A DNA stretch of 64,000 bases from Deinococcus depolymerans (GCF_039522025.1 NZ_BAAADB010000022.1:1-64000); one strand, 5' to 3'. Positions 16,993 through 26,676 are shown, numbered from the stretch's first letter. The notes: a model not told the origin generated them from the sequence alone. Program-made: numbers and translations.

Positions 16993-17030
16993 GGAGCCAC
17001 GCGGCCAGCGAGCCTGCGGGCTCCTTTTCT
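16993..17030 (+). terminator. Rho-independent terminator
   Basis: GGAGCC (16993-16998) pairs with GGCTCC (17019-17024), with further pairing possible inside, followed by TTTTCTTTT. It ends the small hydrophilic-protein gene. Confidence 0.85.
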
Positions 17031-17059
17031 TTTGCGCCTGCATGCGCGACGCTGCGTGC

Positions 17060-17437
17060 ATGGAATCCCGCAGGCCCACCCCCGGCGTCCTGCTGTTGAC
17101 GGCGCTGTTCGTCACGGCGGGCGCGTTTCACTTCGTCACGCCGCGCGTGTTCGATCAGATCGTGCCGGCGTGGGTGCCGCTGCCGGCCCGCACCGCCACG
17201 CTGCTCAGCGGCGCGGCCGAACTGCTGGGCGGCCTGGGCCTGCTGCATCCCGCCACCCGGCCCGCCGCCCGCTGGGCCCTGCTGGCCCTGCTGCTGGCGG
17301 TCTTCCCCGCGAACGTGAACATGGCGCAGCACCCGCAGCAGTTCGGGCTGCCCGGCTGGGCCCTCTGGGCGCGCCTGCCGCTGCAACCGCTGCTGATGTG
17401 GGCCGTCTGGCGGGCCGGACGCACCCGCCGGCCCTGA
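17060..17437 (+). CDS. DoxX-like membrane protein
   Basis: 125-aa protein with four predicted membrane helices and the DoxX-like patterns FVTAGAFHF in helix 1 and SGAAELLGGLGLL in helix 2. DoxX-type proteins are small membrane proteins, some linked to quinone or redox functions; this one's role is unknown. The start was set at the ATG at 17060 (MESRRPTPG); an in-frame ATG at 17042 falls on the tail of the upstream terminator and is less likely. It converges on a second DoxX-family gene (17479-18087). Confidence 0.75.
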   Translation: MESRRPTPGVLLLTALFVTAGAFHFVTPRVFDQIVPAWVPLPARTATLLSGAAELLGGLGLLHPATRPAARWALLALLLAVFPANVNMAQHPQQFGLPGWALWARLPLQPLLMWAVWRAGRTRRP

Positions 17438-17478
17438 ACCGCGCGGGGGATCCCGGCGGGTCCGGGCCGGGGGGCAGT

Positions 17479-18087
17479 TCACAGCGGAGCGGGCGGCGGC
17501 CGGACCACGCCCCGCCCGCGGGCGTCCGGGCCGGACCGCTGGCCCAGGCGCGGCAGCACCCAGCGGTCCAGGCCCAGCCAGCCGGCCACGCGCCAGCCCA
17601 GCACCAGCCACGTCGCCAGGATGAACAGCACCGGGTTGGCGCTCACCGTGCCCGCCAGCAGGAAGTTCGCGTTCAGGAACCCGCCCAGGAACGCGGCGAC
17701 GCCCGTGAACAGTCCCAGGATCAGCGCCACGCCGACCGCCAGCTCCCCGAACGTCACGAGGTGCGAGAACAGCGCCGCGTTCGGCAGGGCCACCTGACCG
17801 ATGAACCACGCGTACCAGCCGGTCACGTCCGGGTGATCCCCACCCGTCCGGGTCAGCGCGCCCTTCAGGAAACCGCTGACGGCCCCCCCGGCGTCCGCGC
17901 CGACCCAGCCGCCCCCCGTCAGCTTGTGCCAGCCGGCGCTGAGCCACTCGTAACCCACGTAGACCCGCAGCGCGGCCCACAGCGGCGCGAGGCGCGTGTC
18001 CGCGAACAGCAGGTGTGACAGGCGGTGCTCACGCGGGGCGGACGGGTCGTTCGGGGCGGAAACCGGCGTGCTCAGGGCAGTGCTCAT
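17479..18087 (-). CDS. DoxX/DoxD-family membrane protein
   Basis: 202-aa protein with four membrane segments; the motif RVYVGYEWLSAGWHKL after the first charged segment is typical of the DoxD/TQO-small-subunit-like group, and FGELAVGVALILGL follows. The long loop between helices 1 and 2 (about residues 57-95) would lie outside the membrane. A good ribosome binding site (GGGAGG) precedes the ATG. It diverges from the thiolase gene and converges on another DoxX-like gene. Redox role is inferred only from family. Confidence 0.8.
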   Translation of the reverse strand: MSTALSTPVSAPNDPSAPREHRLSHLLFADTRLAPLWAALRVYVGYEWLSAGWHKLTGGGWVGADAGGAVSGFLKGALTRTGGDHPDVTGWYAWFIGQVALPNAALFSHLVTFGELAVGVALILGLFTGVAAFLGGFLNANFLLAGTVSANPVLFILATWLVLGWRVAGWLGLDRWVLPRLGQRSGPDARGRGVVRPPPAPL

Positions 18088-18200
18088 AGGGACCTCCCGG
18101 CGGCTCCCGGACAGCCAGGGCCGCGACTCCCCGAGCGTGCACGCCGGGCATTACGGGTGCGTTACCGGGCCGTTCCCGGTCCGGTGACCGGCCCGGACAC

Positions 18201-18217
18201 CTAACGCCCGTTAGACT
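18201..18217 (+). promoter_or_regulatory. Palindromic operator on the -10 box of the thiolase gene
   Basis: CTAACG-CC-CGTTAG (18201-18214) is a perfect 6+6 inverted repeat. It overlaps a TAGACT -10 box (18212-18217) that lies 6 nt before the thiolase ATG. A bound regulator would block transcription. The size and symmetry suit a TetR-type repressor such as those controlling fatty-acid degradation in Thermus relatives, but the protein is not identified. Confidence 0.55.
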
Positions 18218-18223
18218 CGGCCC

Positions 18224-19396
<1,173 letters not shown>

Positions 19397-19401
19397 CGCC
19401 A

Positions 19402-19437
19402 CGCCAACTGGCGGATTCCGCTGCAGAGGCACGTCCC
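19402..19437 (+). repeat. Direct repeat copy A flanking the SUKH gene
   Basis: 36 nt beginning CGCCAACTGGCGGATTCCGC and ending GGCACGTCCC. It matches 20567-20602 at 33 of 36 positions in the same orientation. The pair brackets the SUKH gene. The 3' part of this copy is also the left arm of the thiolase terminator. Confidence 0.85.
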
Positions 19438-19456
19438 CAGAAGTGGGGGCGTGTCT
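19430..19456 (+). terminator. Terminator after the thiolase gene
   Basis: CACGTCCCC (19430-19438) pairs with GGGGGCGTG (19445-19453, one G-T wobble), followed by TCTTT. It ends the thiolase transcript and overlaps direct repeat A. Confidence 0.7.
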
Positions 19457-19497
19457 TTCACATACCGCTTAGCGTCCCTGCGCAGACCCCACGTCCA

Positions 19498-20457
19498 TCA
19501 ACTGTCTGCCCACGCCAGAACCAGCCAACCGTCCGGTTCCGTCTCGACCCTGATCCGGGCCTGCTGTGCATTCTGCGGACGCTCCACCCTGAAGCCATGG
19601 CGTTGTAGCGCCTCAATCAAATAGTGCACGCTCAAGGTGACGGGGAAGTCGCGCGCCAGCTTCACCAGCGCCTCGCCGGTGTTCGGGGCGTCCAGGTCGG
19701 TGATGGCGTTCAGTAGATTGAACACGATGGAGCTATTCGGGGCATGCTCCCGCGCGGCGTCAGTCAGGGCTGGCAATGCCCAGTGACACTTCCGGCGAAC
19801 CAGAAGGCGACTGGTGAACACTGCCAGGCCATCATCACGGAGGAGGGGCAGCAGCTCCTGCTCACGGCCCAGGGGGCACAGGGTCAGGAGGAACGCCCCG
19901 TGGTACTCCCTGATCGGCGCGTCCAGGGCAGGGTTGTACGTGGCGAGGTGCGCGTCGAACACCTGCCTCTCCTGTTGTCCCATGCCGGAATCGCCCGTGT
20001 AATCCCGCATCAGGTCGAAGTCGTCACGGCGATACGCGTCCAGCAGAGCCGCGTACAGCCCGTTCGCATCTCGGTAGTGAGGTTCGATGAAATACGGCCA
20101 GTCGTGGTTGATTCGCCCGATCAGTCCTCGTTCCTCGCCCTGGACGAAAACGACGAAGTAATTCCCCCCGCCATCCGCCCACACCGGCAGGAACCGGTGA
20201 CGGAAGAACGGACACTCGTCTTCCCAGAACTCGTCCGACACCCGGCAGGCCTCGATCAGTTCCTCCAGGGATTGCAGCCGCGCCATGAGCACCGGCTCCT
20301 CACTCCCCTCTTCGCCGTTGTGGTCGAGGTAGAGGTTCCTGAGGTCGTCCGGTAACGGCTGTCCGATCTGGATTTCCGCTGCGCTGATCTCCGATGCCGT
20401 CGCCGGGGCATGAAAGGTCACACCGGCCTCGTTCAGGAGCCGAATTGGGGAGTGCAT
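19498..20457 (-). CDS. SMI1/KNR4 (SUKH) domain protein
   Basis: 319-aa cytosolic protein. The N-terminal 150 residues match the SMI1/KNR4 (SUKH-1) fold: an AAEIQIGQPLPDDLRNLYLDHNG start and a WADGGGNYFVVF strand followed by the acidic segment. SUKH proteins are often immunity proteins of toxin systems, though many are orphans. No toxin gene is adjacent. The gene is visibly less GC-rich than its neighbours (TTG, AAT and ATA codons occur) and is bracketed by 36-bp direct repeats, suggesting recent acquisition. The start could be the ATG at 20457 (chosen) or at 20472. Confidence 0.75.
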   Translation of the reverse strand: MHSPIRLLNEAGVTFHAPATASEISAAEIQIGQPLPDDLRNLYLDHNGEEGSEEPVLMARLQSLEELIEACRVSDEFWEDECPFFRHRFLPVWADGGGNYFVVFVQGEERGLIGRINHDWPYFIEPHYRDANGLYAALLDAYRRDDFDLMRDYTGDSGMGQQERQVFDAHLATYNPALDAPIREYHGAFLLTLCPLGREQELLPLLRDDGLAVFTSRLLVRRKCHWALPALTDAAREHAPNSSIVFNLLNAITDLDAPNTGEALVKLARDFPVTLSVHYLIEALQRHGFRVERPQNAQQARIRVETEPDGWLVLAWADS

Positions 20458-20566
20458 GCGGCATCCTGGCATGAACAGCGGGATCGAGAGGCTGCGGGTG
20501 TGGACGGGCGCAGGGCAACGATGAGCAGGCCGCCGCGTGCCCAGTACGGAAATTCACCGGTAGGTG

Positions 20567-20602
20567 CGCCAACTGGCGGATGCCGCCGCAGTGGCACGTC
20601 CC
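20567..20602 (+). repeat. Direct repeat copy B flanking the SUKH gene
   Basis: 36 nt, 33 identical to 19402-19437 and in the same orientation. It lies just before the start of the beta-lactamase-fold gene at 20615. The two copies are about 1.17 kb apart. Confidence 0.85.
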
Positions 20603-20614
20603 GTAGCGTGAGGC

Positions 20615-22042
20615 GTGCCTCTTTCTATGATTCAGGTGTCGCCGGAGTCGCTGGGTCTGCCGTCCGGGGCGGTGCTGGCGTGGCTGGACGCCCTGGCGGC
20701 GGACGGGCTGGAGCTGCATGGGTTCACGTTGCGGCGCTCGGGTCGGGTGGTAGCCGGGGGGCACTGGTTCCCGTACGGGCCGGGGCGGGTGCATCACGTG
20801 TACTCGATGAGCAAGGCGTTCGCGGCGGCGGGTGTGGGGCTGCTGGTGCAGGAGGGTCGCCTGAGCGTGGAGGACCGGGTGGTGGACCTCTTCCCGGACG
20901 CCCTGCCGCCGGTGGTAGGTGAGCACCTGCGGGCCATGCGGGTCGAGGACCTGCTGACCATGCGCACGGGACACGCGGCGGACGTGACGGACGCGCTGGT
21001 GGCAGCGGGGGACGGGGATTGGGCGGCGGCGTTCCTGGCGCAGCCGGTGGCGTTCAGGCCGGGCACGCACTTCGTGTACAACAGTGGCGCGTCGTTCCTG
21101 CTGTCGGCGCTGGTGCAGCGCGCGACCGGGGAGACGCTGCTGGACTACCTGACGCCGCGCCTGCTGGAGCCGCTGGGGTTTCGGGGGGCGCGCTGGGTGA
21201 GCAACGCGGGGGGCGTGAACCTGGGCGGGTGGGGCCTGCACCTGCGGACGGGGGACGTGGCGAGGTTCGGGCAGCTGCTGCTGAACCGGGGAGTGTGGCA
21301 GGGGCGAACGCTGCTGGCTCCGGCGTGGGTGGACGCGATGGGTACGGCGCACGTCCCGCCCGGCACGAACCCCGGCGATGAGATCAGCGACTGGGCGCAG
21401 GGGTACGGGTACCAGCTGTGGCGCTGCCGTCACGGCGCGTACCGCGCGGACGGGGCGTTCGGGCAGTTCTGCGTGGTGATGCCGGAGCAGGACATGGTGC
21501 TGGCCGTCACGGCGGGCGTGGGCGACATGCAGCGCGTGCTGGATCACACCTGGGCGTCCCTGCTGGGCGCGGCGCAGTCCTCTCCCCTGCCGCCCGGTGC
21601 GGACACAGAGGCGCTGCGGGTGCGTTGTGAAACCCTCACACTGCCCGTCCCGGAGCTCCTTGATCCGCCCCCGCTGCGGGACGTGCAGGCGCACTTCACC
21701 TTCGACCCGAACGACGAGGGTTTGGAGGCCGCGACCCTGACTGTCACGGGTGAACGCGGCACGCTGGTCCTCGACGGGCGGACGCCGAACACGGTCCGCT
21801 TCACCCTGAACGCCTGGGAGGAGCAGACGCTGGACACCTGGGGCACCACCGTCGCCCTGACCGTCCGGGCGGGCTGGCAGGCGGACGGGACGCTGGCCCT
21901 GACGCTGCTGCTGATCGAGGATGGCGCCCGCTGGGAGGTGCGCTGGCCCGCCCCGGATGCGCCCCTGACCGTGGAGTTGTGCGCCCCGCATTACGGCGAG
22001 GGCCACACGCTGAGTGCCCGAGCCTCTACCCTGGGCGCATGA
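20615..22042 (+). CDS. Serine beta-lactamase-fold hydrolase (class C-like)
   Basis: 475-aa protein of the beta-lactamase/penicillin-binding-protein-like family of serine hydrolases or esterases. The nucleophile motif SMSK (Ser64, Lys67) is clear, a FVYNSG motif supplies the Tyr, and HGAYRADGAFGQ is in the position of the third motif. About 130 extra C-terminal residues form a beta-rich tail typical of the family's lipocalin-like end. There is no signal peptide, so it is probably cytosolic. The start is a GTG at 20615 with a TAGCGT box 5 nt before it; the ATG at 20627 is the alternative. Its last 4 nt overlap the ankyrin gene. Confidence 0.82.
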   Translation: MPLSMIQVSPESLGLPSGAVLAWLDALAADGLELHGFTLRRSGRVVAGGHWFPYGPGRVHHVYSMSKAFAAAGVGLLVQEGRLSVEDRVVDLFPDALPPVVGEHLRAMRVEDLLTMRTGHAADVTDALVAAGDGDWAAAFLAQPVAFRPGTHFVYNSGASFLLSALVQRATGETLLDYLTPRLLEPLGFRGARWVSNAGGVNLGGWGLHLRTGDVARFGQLLLNRGVWQGRTLLAPAWVDAMGTAHVPPGTNPGDEISDWAQGYGYQLWRCRHGAYRADGAFGQFCVVMPEQDMVLAVTAGVGDMQRVLDHTWASLLGAAQSSPLPPGADTEALRVRCETLTLPVPELLDPPPLRDVQAHFTFDPNDEGLEAATLTVTGERGTLVLDGRTPNTVRFTLNAWEEQTLDTWGTTVALTVRAGWQADGTLALTLLLIEDGARWEVRWPAPDAPLTVELCAPHYGEGHTLSARASTLGA

Positions 22043-22725
22043 CTGACGGAGCAACAGTGGGGGACCGCGAGGCGGCGTTCTTCCTGGCGATCAAGACGCG
22101 GGACGAGGCGCTGCTGCGCGCCCTGGTGGACGGGGACGCGGGGCTGCTGGGCCTGCCCAGTCCGATGGGCGTGAGTCCGGTGCTGTTCGCGGTGTACTAC
22201 GGCCGGGCGGACATGGCGCGCGTGCTGGTGGAGCTGGGCGCGCCGCTGGATGTGTTCGAGGCAGCCGCGCTGGGGGACGAGGCGGCCCTGACGCGCGAAC
22301 TGGACGCCGACCCGGCGCTGGTGCATGGCGTGAGTGGGGACGGGTTCAGTCCGCTGGGCCTCGCGGCGTTCTTCGGGCACGCGGGGGTCGCGGAGGTGCT
22401 GCTGTCGCGCGGCGCGGACGTGAACGCGGTCAGCCGCAACGCGATGGGGGTGCAGCCGCTGCATTCGGCGGTGGCGGGCGGGCACGGGGCGCTGGCGCGG
22501 GCGCTGGTCATGGCGGGCGCGGACGTGAACGCCACGCAGCAGGGCGGGTTCACGCCGCTGATGGCGGCCGCGCAGAACGGCGACGCGGGACTGGTGCTGT
22601 TCCTGCGGCAGCGGGGCGCGGACGCGGAGGTCCGGACGGCGGACGGTCGCCGCGCGGCGGACTTCGCGCGTGAGGAGGGGCACGCGGCGCTGGCCGATTC
22701 GCTGGAGGACCCGCTGCCGGCGTGA
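22039..22725 (+). CDS. Ankyrin repeat protein
   Basis: 228-aa protein with about six ankyrin units; the clearest are GFSPLGLAAFFGHAGVAEVLLSRGADVNA-type and GFTPLMAAAQNGDAGLV-type repeats in the second half. There is no signal peptide. Ankyrin repeats mediate protein binding; the partner is unknown. The ATG at 22039 overlaps the upstream stop (ATGA), which argues for translation coupled to the beta-lactamase-fold gene, although a TACCCT box also lies 6 nt before the ATG. Confidence 0.88.
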   Translation: MTDGATVGDREAAFFLAIKTRDEALLRALVDGDAGLLGLPSPMGVSPVLFAVYYGRADMARVLVELGAPLDVFEAAALGDEAALTRELDADPALVHGVSGDGFSPLGLAAFFGHAGVAEVLLSRGADVNAVSRNAMGVQPLHSAVAGGHGALARALVMAGADVNATQQGGFTPLMAAAQNGDAGLVLFLRQRGADAEVRTADGRRAADFAREEGHAALADSLEDPLPA

Positions 22726-22805
22726 GTGTTCCTGAACAGTTCCGTTCGGGTGCCTGAAGAAAGCCGGAATGCGCGGGCGGACCGGGACGGCGCAGACTGG
22801 CAGGT

Positions 22806-23318
22806 ATGGACAACGAACGTAGTGGGAACGCTCCGGTGACGGGCGAGCAAGGCGCGAAGACCGGTTTCGACACGCCCGACCCGAAGGACGATCATCAGGG
22901 CGCGTACACCACCACGCCCGCCGGGGACCGCGTGGGCAGTGCCGACCACGGCCGGTACGAGCCGGTCGCGCCGCCCAGCGCGAGGGAGGTGACGGGGGCG
23001 TTCGATCACCTCGCCACGCGGGACCCGCAGTCCATGGAGCACACGCCGCAGGACGCCGAGTTTGCCGGGGCGCAGACGGTGGCCGGGCTGGGCGGCGAGC
23101 ATCTCGACACCATCGTTCCGACGGCGGGGGTGGGGATCACGGCGTCCACGGTGACGGCGCTGGAGTCGCGTCAGGCGGCCGTGGATCCCAATCCCGGCTA
23201 CACGCCGCCCAGTGAGCAGGGGCCGCCGCATGTCAGCCAGCGCCCGGGCGACCTGCCCGAGGGTGAGCCGAGCGAACTGGAGCATCAGGTGCACGGCGAC
23301 ACGGAACGCGGCTTCTGA
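22806..23318 (+). CDS. Hydrophilic, probably disordered protein
   Basis: 170-aa protein rich in Gly, Asp, Pro, Thr, His and Gln, with few hydrophobic residues apart from a short IVPTAGVGITASTVTALES stretch near residues 102-120. No signal peptide, membrane helix or cysteine. It was not assigned to a family. A 13-bp hairpin terminator follows, which supports a real transcription unit. Composition is like stress-associated hydrophilic proteins, comparable to the one at 16758. Confidence 0.65.
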   Translation: MDNERSGNAPVTGEQGAKTGFDTPDPKDDHQGAYTTTPAGDRVGSADHGRYEPVAPPSAREVTGAFDHLATRDPQSMEHTPQDAEFAGAQTVAGLGGEHLDTIVPTAGVGITASTVTALESRQAAVDPNPGYTPPSEQGPPHVSQRPGDLPEGEPSELEHQVHGDTERGF

Positions 23319-23332
23319 GCTGAACAGGCAAA

Positions 23333-23361
23333 GGGGACGCCGTGACGGTCACGGCGTCCCC
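23333..23361. terminator. Hairpin terminator
   Basis: Perfect 13-bp stem GGGGACGCCGTGA (23333-23345) / TCACGGCGTCCCC (23349-23361) with a 3-nt loop, 15 nt after the stop at 23318. Confidence 0.88.
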
Positions 23362-23377
23362 CTCCTGATGTGTGGTG

Positions 23378-23533
23378 ATACGGACTCCGATTGAATGGCT
23401 TACAAAGCCGTTCAATCCGAGCGGATGCGACTCGGAGAGCTGCTCCGCAGAGAAGGAGAGAAGCCGGTTCCGGACGTGGAGCTGGCAATCCGGTGAAGTT
23501 CCGGATTGTCGGCGAAACAAACGGCAGTCCGTA
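23378..23533 (+). repeat. Dispersed palindromic repeat, copy 3
   Basis: Full-length copy. First hairpin GATTGAATGGCTT/AAGCCGTTCAATC, an internal CGGAGAGCTGCTCCG palindrome, then the second hairpin CAATCCGG/CCGGATTG and the terminal CAGTCCGTAT. Its right end joins the TAA stop of the Rieske gene (23534-23536). Confidence 0.9.
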
Positions 23534-23854
23534 TTACAGCTCGGAGACGTACAGCTGGCCATCCTCGACCTGCGTGCGGTAGAGCTTGACGGGTTTCACG
23601 GCGGGCAGCGTCCTGGCCTTCCCGGTGGCGAGTTCGAACTTGGCGCCGTGCTTCTCGCAGGTGATGCGGCCCATGCTGACGTCCCCGCCCAGCAGCGGGA
23701 AGTCCTTGTGGGTGCAGTTGTTGCGCAGGGCGTAGAACTGCCCCTCGAAGTTCACGACGACCACGCTGGTCCCACCAACGTCCACGGCAGTCTGTTGACC
23801 GTCGGGCAGGGCTTCGGCGGGGCCGACGAGGGTGCGGGCGGGCGTGTCGCTCAT
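23534..23854 (-). CDS. Rieske [2Fe-2S] ferredoxin-like protein
   Basis: 106-aa single-domain Rieske protein. The two cluster-binding boxes are present: Cys47-x-His49 in [11 protein letters not shown] and Cys66-x2-His69 in CEKHGAKF. Such small Rieske proteins pass electrons to oxygenases or nitrite-reductase-like partners; no oxygenase subunit adjoins. The gene is read from the ATG at 23854. The TAA stop is fused to the end of a dispersed repeat. Confidence 0.9.
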   Translation of the reverse strand: MSDTPARTLVGPAEALPDGQQTAVDVGGTSVVVVNFEGQFYALRNNCTHKDFPLLGGDVSMGRITCEKHGAKFELATGKARTLPAVKPVKLYRTQVEDGQLYVSEL

Positions 23855-23887
23855 CAGGCGCGAGTGTAGCGTCTGTCCGGGTCAGGT

Positions 23888-24727
23888 TCAGACGCCGCAG
23901 CCACTTTCCAGCGGTGTGCCCTTCAGCCCGGCGGGCGTCCATTGCTGCACGCTGAAGCCCGAGCCCTCGTAGTACGCGCCGTACTGGATGAGTTCCATGC
24001 GGCCGTCGCCGTTCAGGTCGGCCAGGCCCGCCAGCCGGTGGAGGGTCGCCATGGGCATGGGGTCGCTGCTGCCGGGGTCCCAGGGGGTCTGGGGCGCGAT
24101 GTGTTCGCCGAGCACGGTGGTCACGACCTTCCCGCCCACCACGGCGCGCAGCAGCAGGAGGCTGTAGTCGCCGGGCTGCCCGACGGGCGGTGGGAAGTCG
24201 TCCCGGCCGTTCTGGAAGCGGCGGGCCTCGATGATGACTTCCTGCGTGCCGTTGCCGTCCAGGTCGGCGCGGATCAATCGGGTGAGGTTCACCTGTGGAT
24301 TCGGCAGGCCCAGCCGCTTCAGTTCGTCCCGCACGGCGGCCTCGTAGGGGGCGTTGCGGGTGGGCAGCGCGGTGACGGGGCGCGGCTGGGCGTTCAGCCG
24401 GGCCGAGGTCAGGATGGCCAGCCCCTCGCGCTCGGGCGTGACCTTCACTCCGAAGGTGTCCTCGCACGGCTGGCCCAGCGAGGCGGGTCGGCCTCCCTGC
24501 ACGCGGGTGGGGGCCGCGCCGGGGATGAGGCGGGTGTACGTCTCCCCTCCGTTCAGGCGGGTCCGGGTCTGGGCACCGGTCAGCCACTGTCCGTCCTGCC
24601 AGCCGCCCAGCAGGTACGTGCCGGTGCGGCCGGGCAGCGTGGCGAGGACCGGGTGCAGTCCGGCGGGCGCGGCGGCCTGCGCGCCGGTCAGCAGGGCCAG
24701 GAGCAGCGTTCGGAGGGGGGCGCGCAT
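23888..24727 (-). CDS. Secreted protein with Ca-binding-like DxDGNG motifs
   Basis: 279-aa exported protein: the N-terminal signal MRAPLRTLLLALLTGAQA ends near AQA. Two acidic loops, DLDGNGTQE and DLNGDGRME, in the C-terminal half look like FG-GAP/EF-hand-type calcium loops, each followed by a beta strand. A single disulfide is possible between the Cys near residue 88 and the C-terminal Cys. No enzyme family was recognised. It lies between the Rieske and VOC genes on the same strand, 16 nt after the latter. Confidence 0.7.
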   Translation of the reverse strand: MRAPLRTLLLALLTGAQAAAPAGLHPVLATLPGRTGTYLLGGWQDGQWLTGAQTRTRLNGGETYTRLIPGAAPTRVQGGRPASLGQPCEDTFGVKVTPEREGLAILTSARLNAQPRPVTALPTRNAPYEAAVRDELKRLGLPNPQVNLTRLIRADLDGNGTQEVIIEARRFQNGRDDFPPPVGQPGDYSLLLLRAVVGGKVVTTVLGEHIAPQTPWDPGSSDPMPMATLHRLAGLADLNGDGRMELIQYGAYYEGSGFSVQQWTPAGLKGTPLESGCGV

Positions 24728-24743
24728 GCCACAGCGTACCCGT

Positions 24744-25613
24744 TCAGTGCCGGGTGACGGTCACGCGGTTGCCCCAGGGGTCACGCAGGGTCAGGTGGTC
24801 GCCCGCGTCCTGCACGTCCGAGCGGCCCGCGAGGTGGGCGCGCAGGGCGCCCAGGTCGGGGGTGTGGAAGGTCACGCCGGCCAGTCCGGCGGCCGGCGCG
24901 GTGGGGGCGGGCTGCCCGGCGCTGTGCCATTCGTTCAGGCCGACGTGGTGGTGGTAGCCGCCCCACGAGAGGAACGCGGCGCTGCCCAGGTCCGCGACGA
25001 TGTCCAGGCCCAGGGTGTGCGCGTACCAGCGGGCGGCCTCCCCGGCGCTGCCGACCTTCAGGTGGACGTGCCCGACGGTCGTGCCCTGCGGCGCAGTGTA
25101 GGGCGGCGCGGTGAAGGGCGACGCACCGTCCAGGCCATCGGGGTCGATCCCGGCGGCCCCGAGGACGGCGGCCGCGTCCACGGCTTTCGTGTCCATCTGC
25201 ACCTGCCCGCCGCGCCATGTCCAGGTGTCGCGGGGGCGGTCGGCGTAGACCTCGATGCCGTTCCCTTCGGGGTCGTTCAGGTAGAAGGCCTCGCTGACGA
25301 GGTGGTCGCCGCTGCCGATGCGGTGGCCCAGCCGCGCGGCGTGCGCCAGCCAGCGGCCGAGGTCGGCGCGGGTGGGGAGCAGGAAGGCGGTGTGGTACAG
25401 GCCGGGTCGGCTGACGGGCGCGCGGGGCAGGTCCGGCGCAGCGTGCAGGTGCAGGAGCGGCGTGCCGTGGGCGGCCAGGGTGACGCTGTCGGTCCGGGTG
25501 GTGGCGCTGAGGCCCAGGAGGGTGGCGTAGAACGCGGCGGTGCCGTCCAGGTCGCGGACGTTCAGGTGGACGGCGCCGACGTGGGTGCTGGCGGGCAGGA
25601 CGGAGGTGGTCAT
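24744..25613 (-). CDS. VOC family protein (two-domain extradiol dioxygenase-like)
   Basis: 289-aa protein made of two vicinal-oxygen-chelate modules: [12 protein letters not shown] starts the first and [10 protein letters not shown] the second, and the metal Glu is probably in [11 protein letters not shown]. The pattern resembles the CatE/ring-cleavage branch, so a catechol-type or glyoxalase substrate is possible; the exact reaction is unknown. It starts the minus-strand unit that continues into the secreted gene at 23888. The region before its ATG is unusually AT-rich and holds an inverted repeat. Confidence 0.82.
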   Translation of the reverse strand: MTTSVLPASTHVGAVHLNVRDLDGTAAFYATLLGLSATTRTDSVTLAAHGTPLLHLHAAPDLPRAPVSRPGLYHTAFLLPTRADLGRWLAHAARLGHRIGSGDHLVSEAFYLNDPEGNGIEVYADRPRDTWTWRGGQVQMDTKAVDAAAVLGAAGIDPDGLDGASPFTAPPYTAPQGTTVGHVHLKVGSAGEAARWYAHTLGLDIVADLGSAAFLSWGGYHHHVGLNEWHSAGQPAPTAPAAGLAGVTFHTPDLGALRAHLAGRSDVQDAGDHLTLRDPWGNRVTVTRH

Positions 25614-25635
25614 GTCTCAGTGTGACCCCTCAGCT

Positions 25636-25647
25636 TTGATAAATCAA
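25636..25647. promoter_or_regulatory. Inverted repeat in the AT-rich VOC promoter region
   Basis: TTGAT-AA-ATCAA (25636-25647) is a perfect 5+5 palindrome in an AT-rich island of about 30 bp, followed by AACCGGTT (25646-25653). It lies 22 nt before the VOC start. It could bind a MarR/HxlR-type regulator; no -35/-10 pair is certain. Confidence 0.4.
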
Positions 25648-25665
25648 CCGGTTTACAATACGCAC

Positions 25666-26556
25666 CTAACGGAGGTCGAGGGCCGCGTGCAACGCCTCCC
25701 GCGTGCGGCCCAGGTATCCCTCGCCGAACATCAGCAGGTGCGCCAGCAGCGGGTACAGGTTCCACAGCGCCGCGCGGGCCTCCCAGCCGTCCGCCAGCGG
25801 GAACGCCTCGTGGTACGCCTGGAACACCCGGCGCGGCACCCCGCCGAACAGCCGCAGGGCCGCCACGTCCACCTCGCGGTGGCTGTACCGCACCGCCGGG
25901 TCGATCAGGGCCGGGCCGCGCGGCGTGTAACGCACGTTCCCGTGCCACAGGTCCCCGTGCACCAGCGCGGGCGGCCCGGGCGGGATCAGGGCCGGCAGGC
26001 GCCCCCGCAGCGTGTCGAAGCCCGCGCGGTCGCGGGGCGTCAGGTGCCGCCGCTCACGGGTCAGGAGCGGTTCCAGCCGCGCCGCCCAGAAGAACCCGGC
26101 GGCACTCGCCGCGGGCGGGTTGCGCTGCGGCAGGGACGCGAAATAATTGTCCGGCAGGCCCCCGAACCCCGGCACAGGACGGGCGTGCAGCGCCGCCAGT
26201 CCCCGCCCCAGGGCGTCCTGCGTGGCGGGCGTGTCGTCGCCGGGCGGCAGCCAGGACAGCAGCAGGTACGGTTGCCCGGCGGGACCGCTGCCATGCGCGA
26301 TGATTTCCGGGGTGACCAGCGGCGCGGAACGCAGCAGGCTCAGGCCGTGCGCCTCGGCGGCGTAGAACCCGTCCGGCAGGCGGCAGTCCGCGTTCTGCCG
26401 CGAGGTCTTCAGCACGAAGGGGCCGCGCGTGGTGTCCAGCCGGAAGGTGTCGCTGATGTCCCCGCCATGCAGCCGCTGCGCCGCGCGGATGCCCGCGCCC
26501 AGGTGCATCTCCAGCAGGGGGGCCAGGGGCCGCACGGGCAGTTCGAGGAGCGTCAT
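25666..26556 (-). CDS. Fructosamine kinase family protein
   Basis: 296-aa kinase-like protein of the fructosamine-3-kinase/ketosamine kinase group, which phosphorylates sugars attached to protein amines as a deglycation step. The catalytic loop VHGDLWHGN and the later ALIDPAVRYSHREVD (DFG-equivalent Asp) are clear, as is the Lys in FVLKTS of the N-lobe. Length matches the family. The start was set at the ATG at 26556 (MTLLELPV); upstream open frame is shadow. A TACACT-like box is not seen, so expression signals are unclear. Confidence 0.88.
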   Translation of the reverse strand: MTLLELPVRPLAPLLEMHLGAGIRAAQRLHGGDISDTFRLDTTRGPFVLKTSRQNADCRLPDGFYAAEAHGLSLLRSAPLVTPEIIAHGSGPAGQPYLLLSWLPPGDDTPATQDALGRGLAALHARPVPGFGGLPDNYFASLPQRNPPAASAAGFFWAARLEPLLTRERRHLTPRDRAGFDTLRGRLPALIPPGPPALVHGDLWHGNVRYTPRGPALIDPAVRYSHREVDVAALRLFGGVPRRVFQAYHEAFPLADGWEARAALWNLYPLLAHLLMFGEGYLGRTREALHAALDLR

Positions 26557-26676
26557 GCTCCATCGTGCCGCGCCCGGCCCGCTGCAACCAAAGAGGGACG
26601 CTTCACGAACCGCGTGAGTGATGTACTCCTGGGAGCAACATCCACCACAACCTCTCCCCCATCTCCCGGAGGCCAT

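Noticed and set aside
17042..17059. An upstream ATG for the DoxX-like gene
   Set aside because: It lies on the tail of the preceding terminator with no ribosome binding site; the ATG at 17060 is more plausible.
23378..23533. Coding potential within dispersed repeats (short ORFs such as at 23391-23582)
   Set aside because: The frames differ between copies and have no start signals; the conserved feature is the pairing, not a protein.
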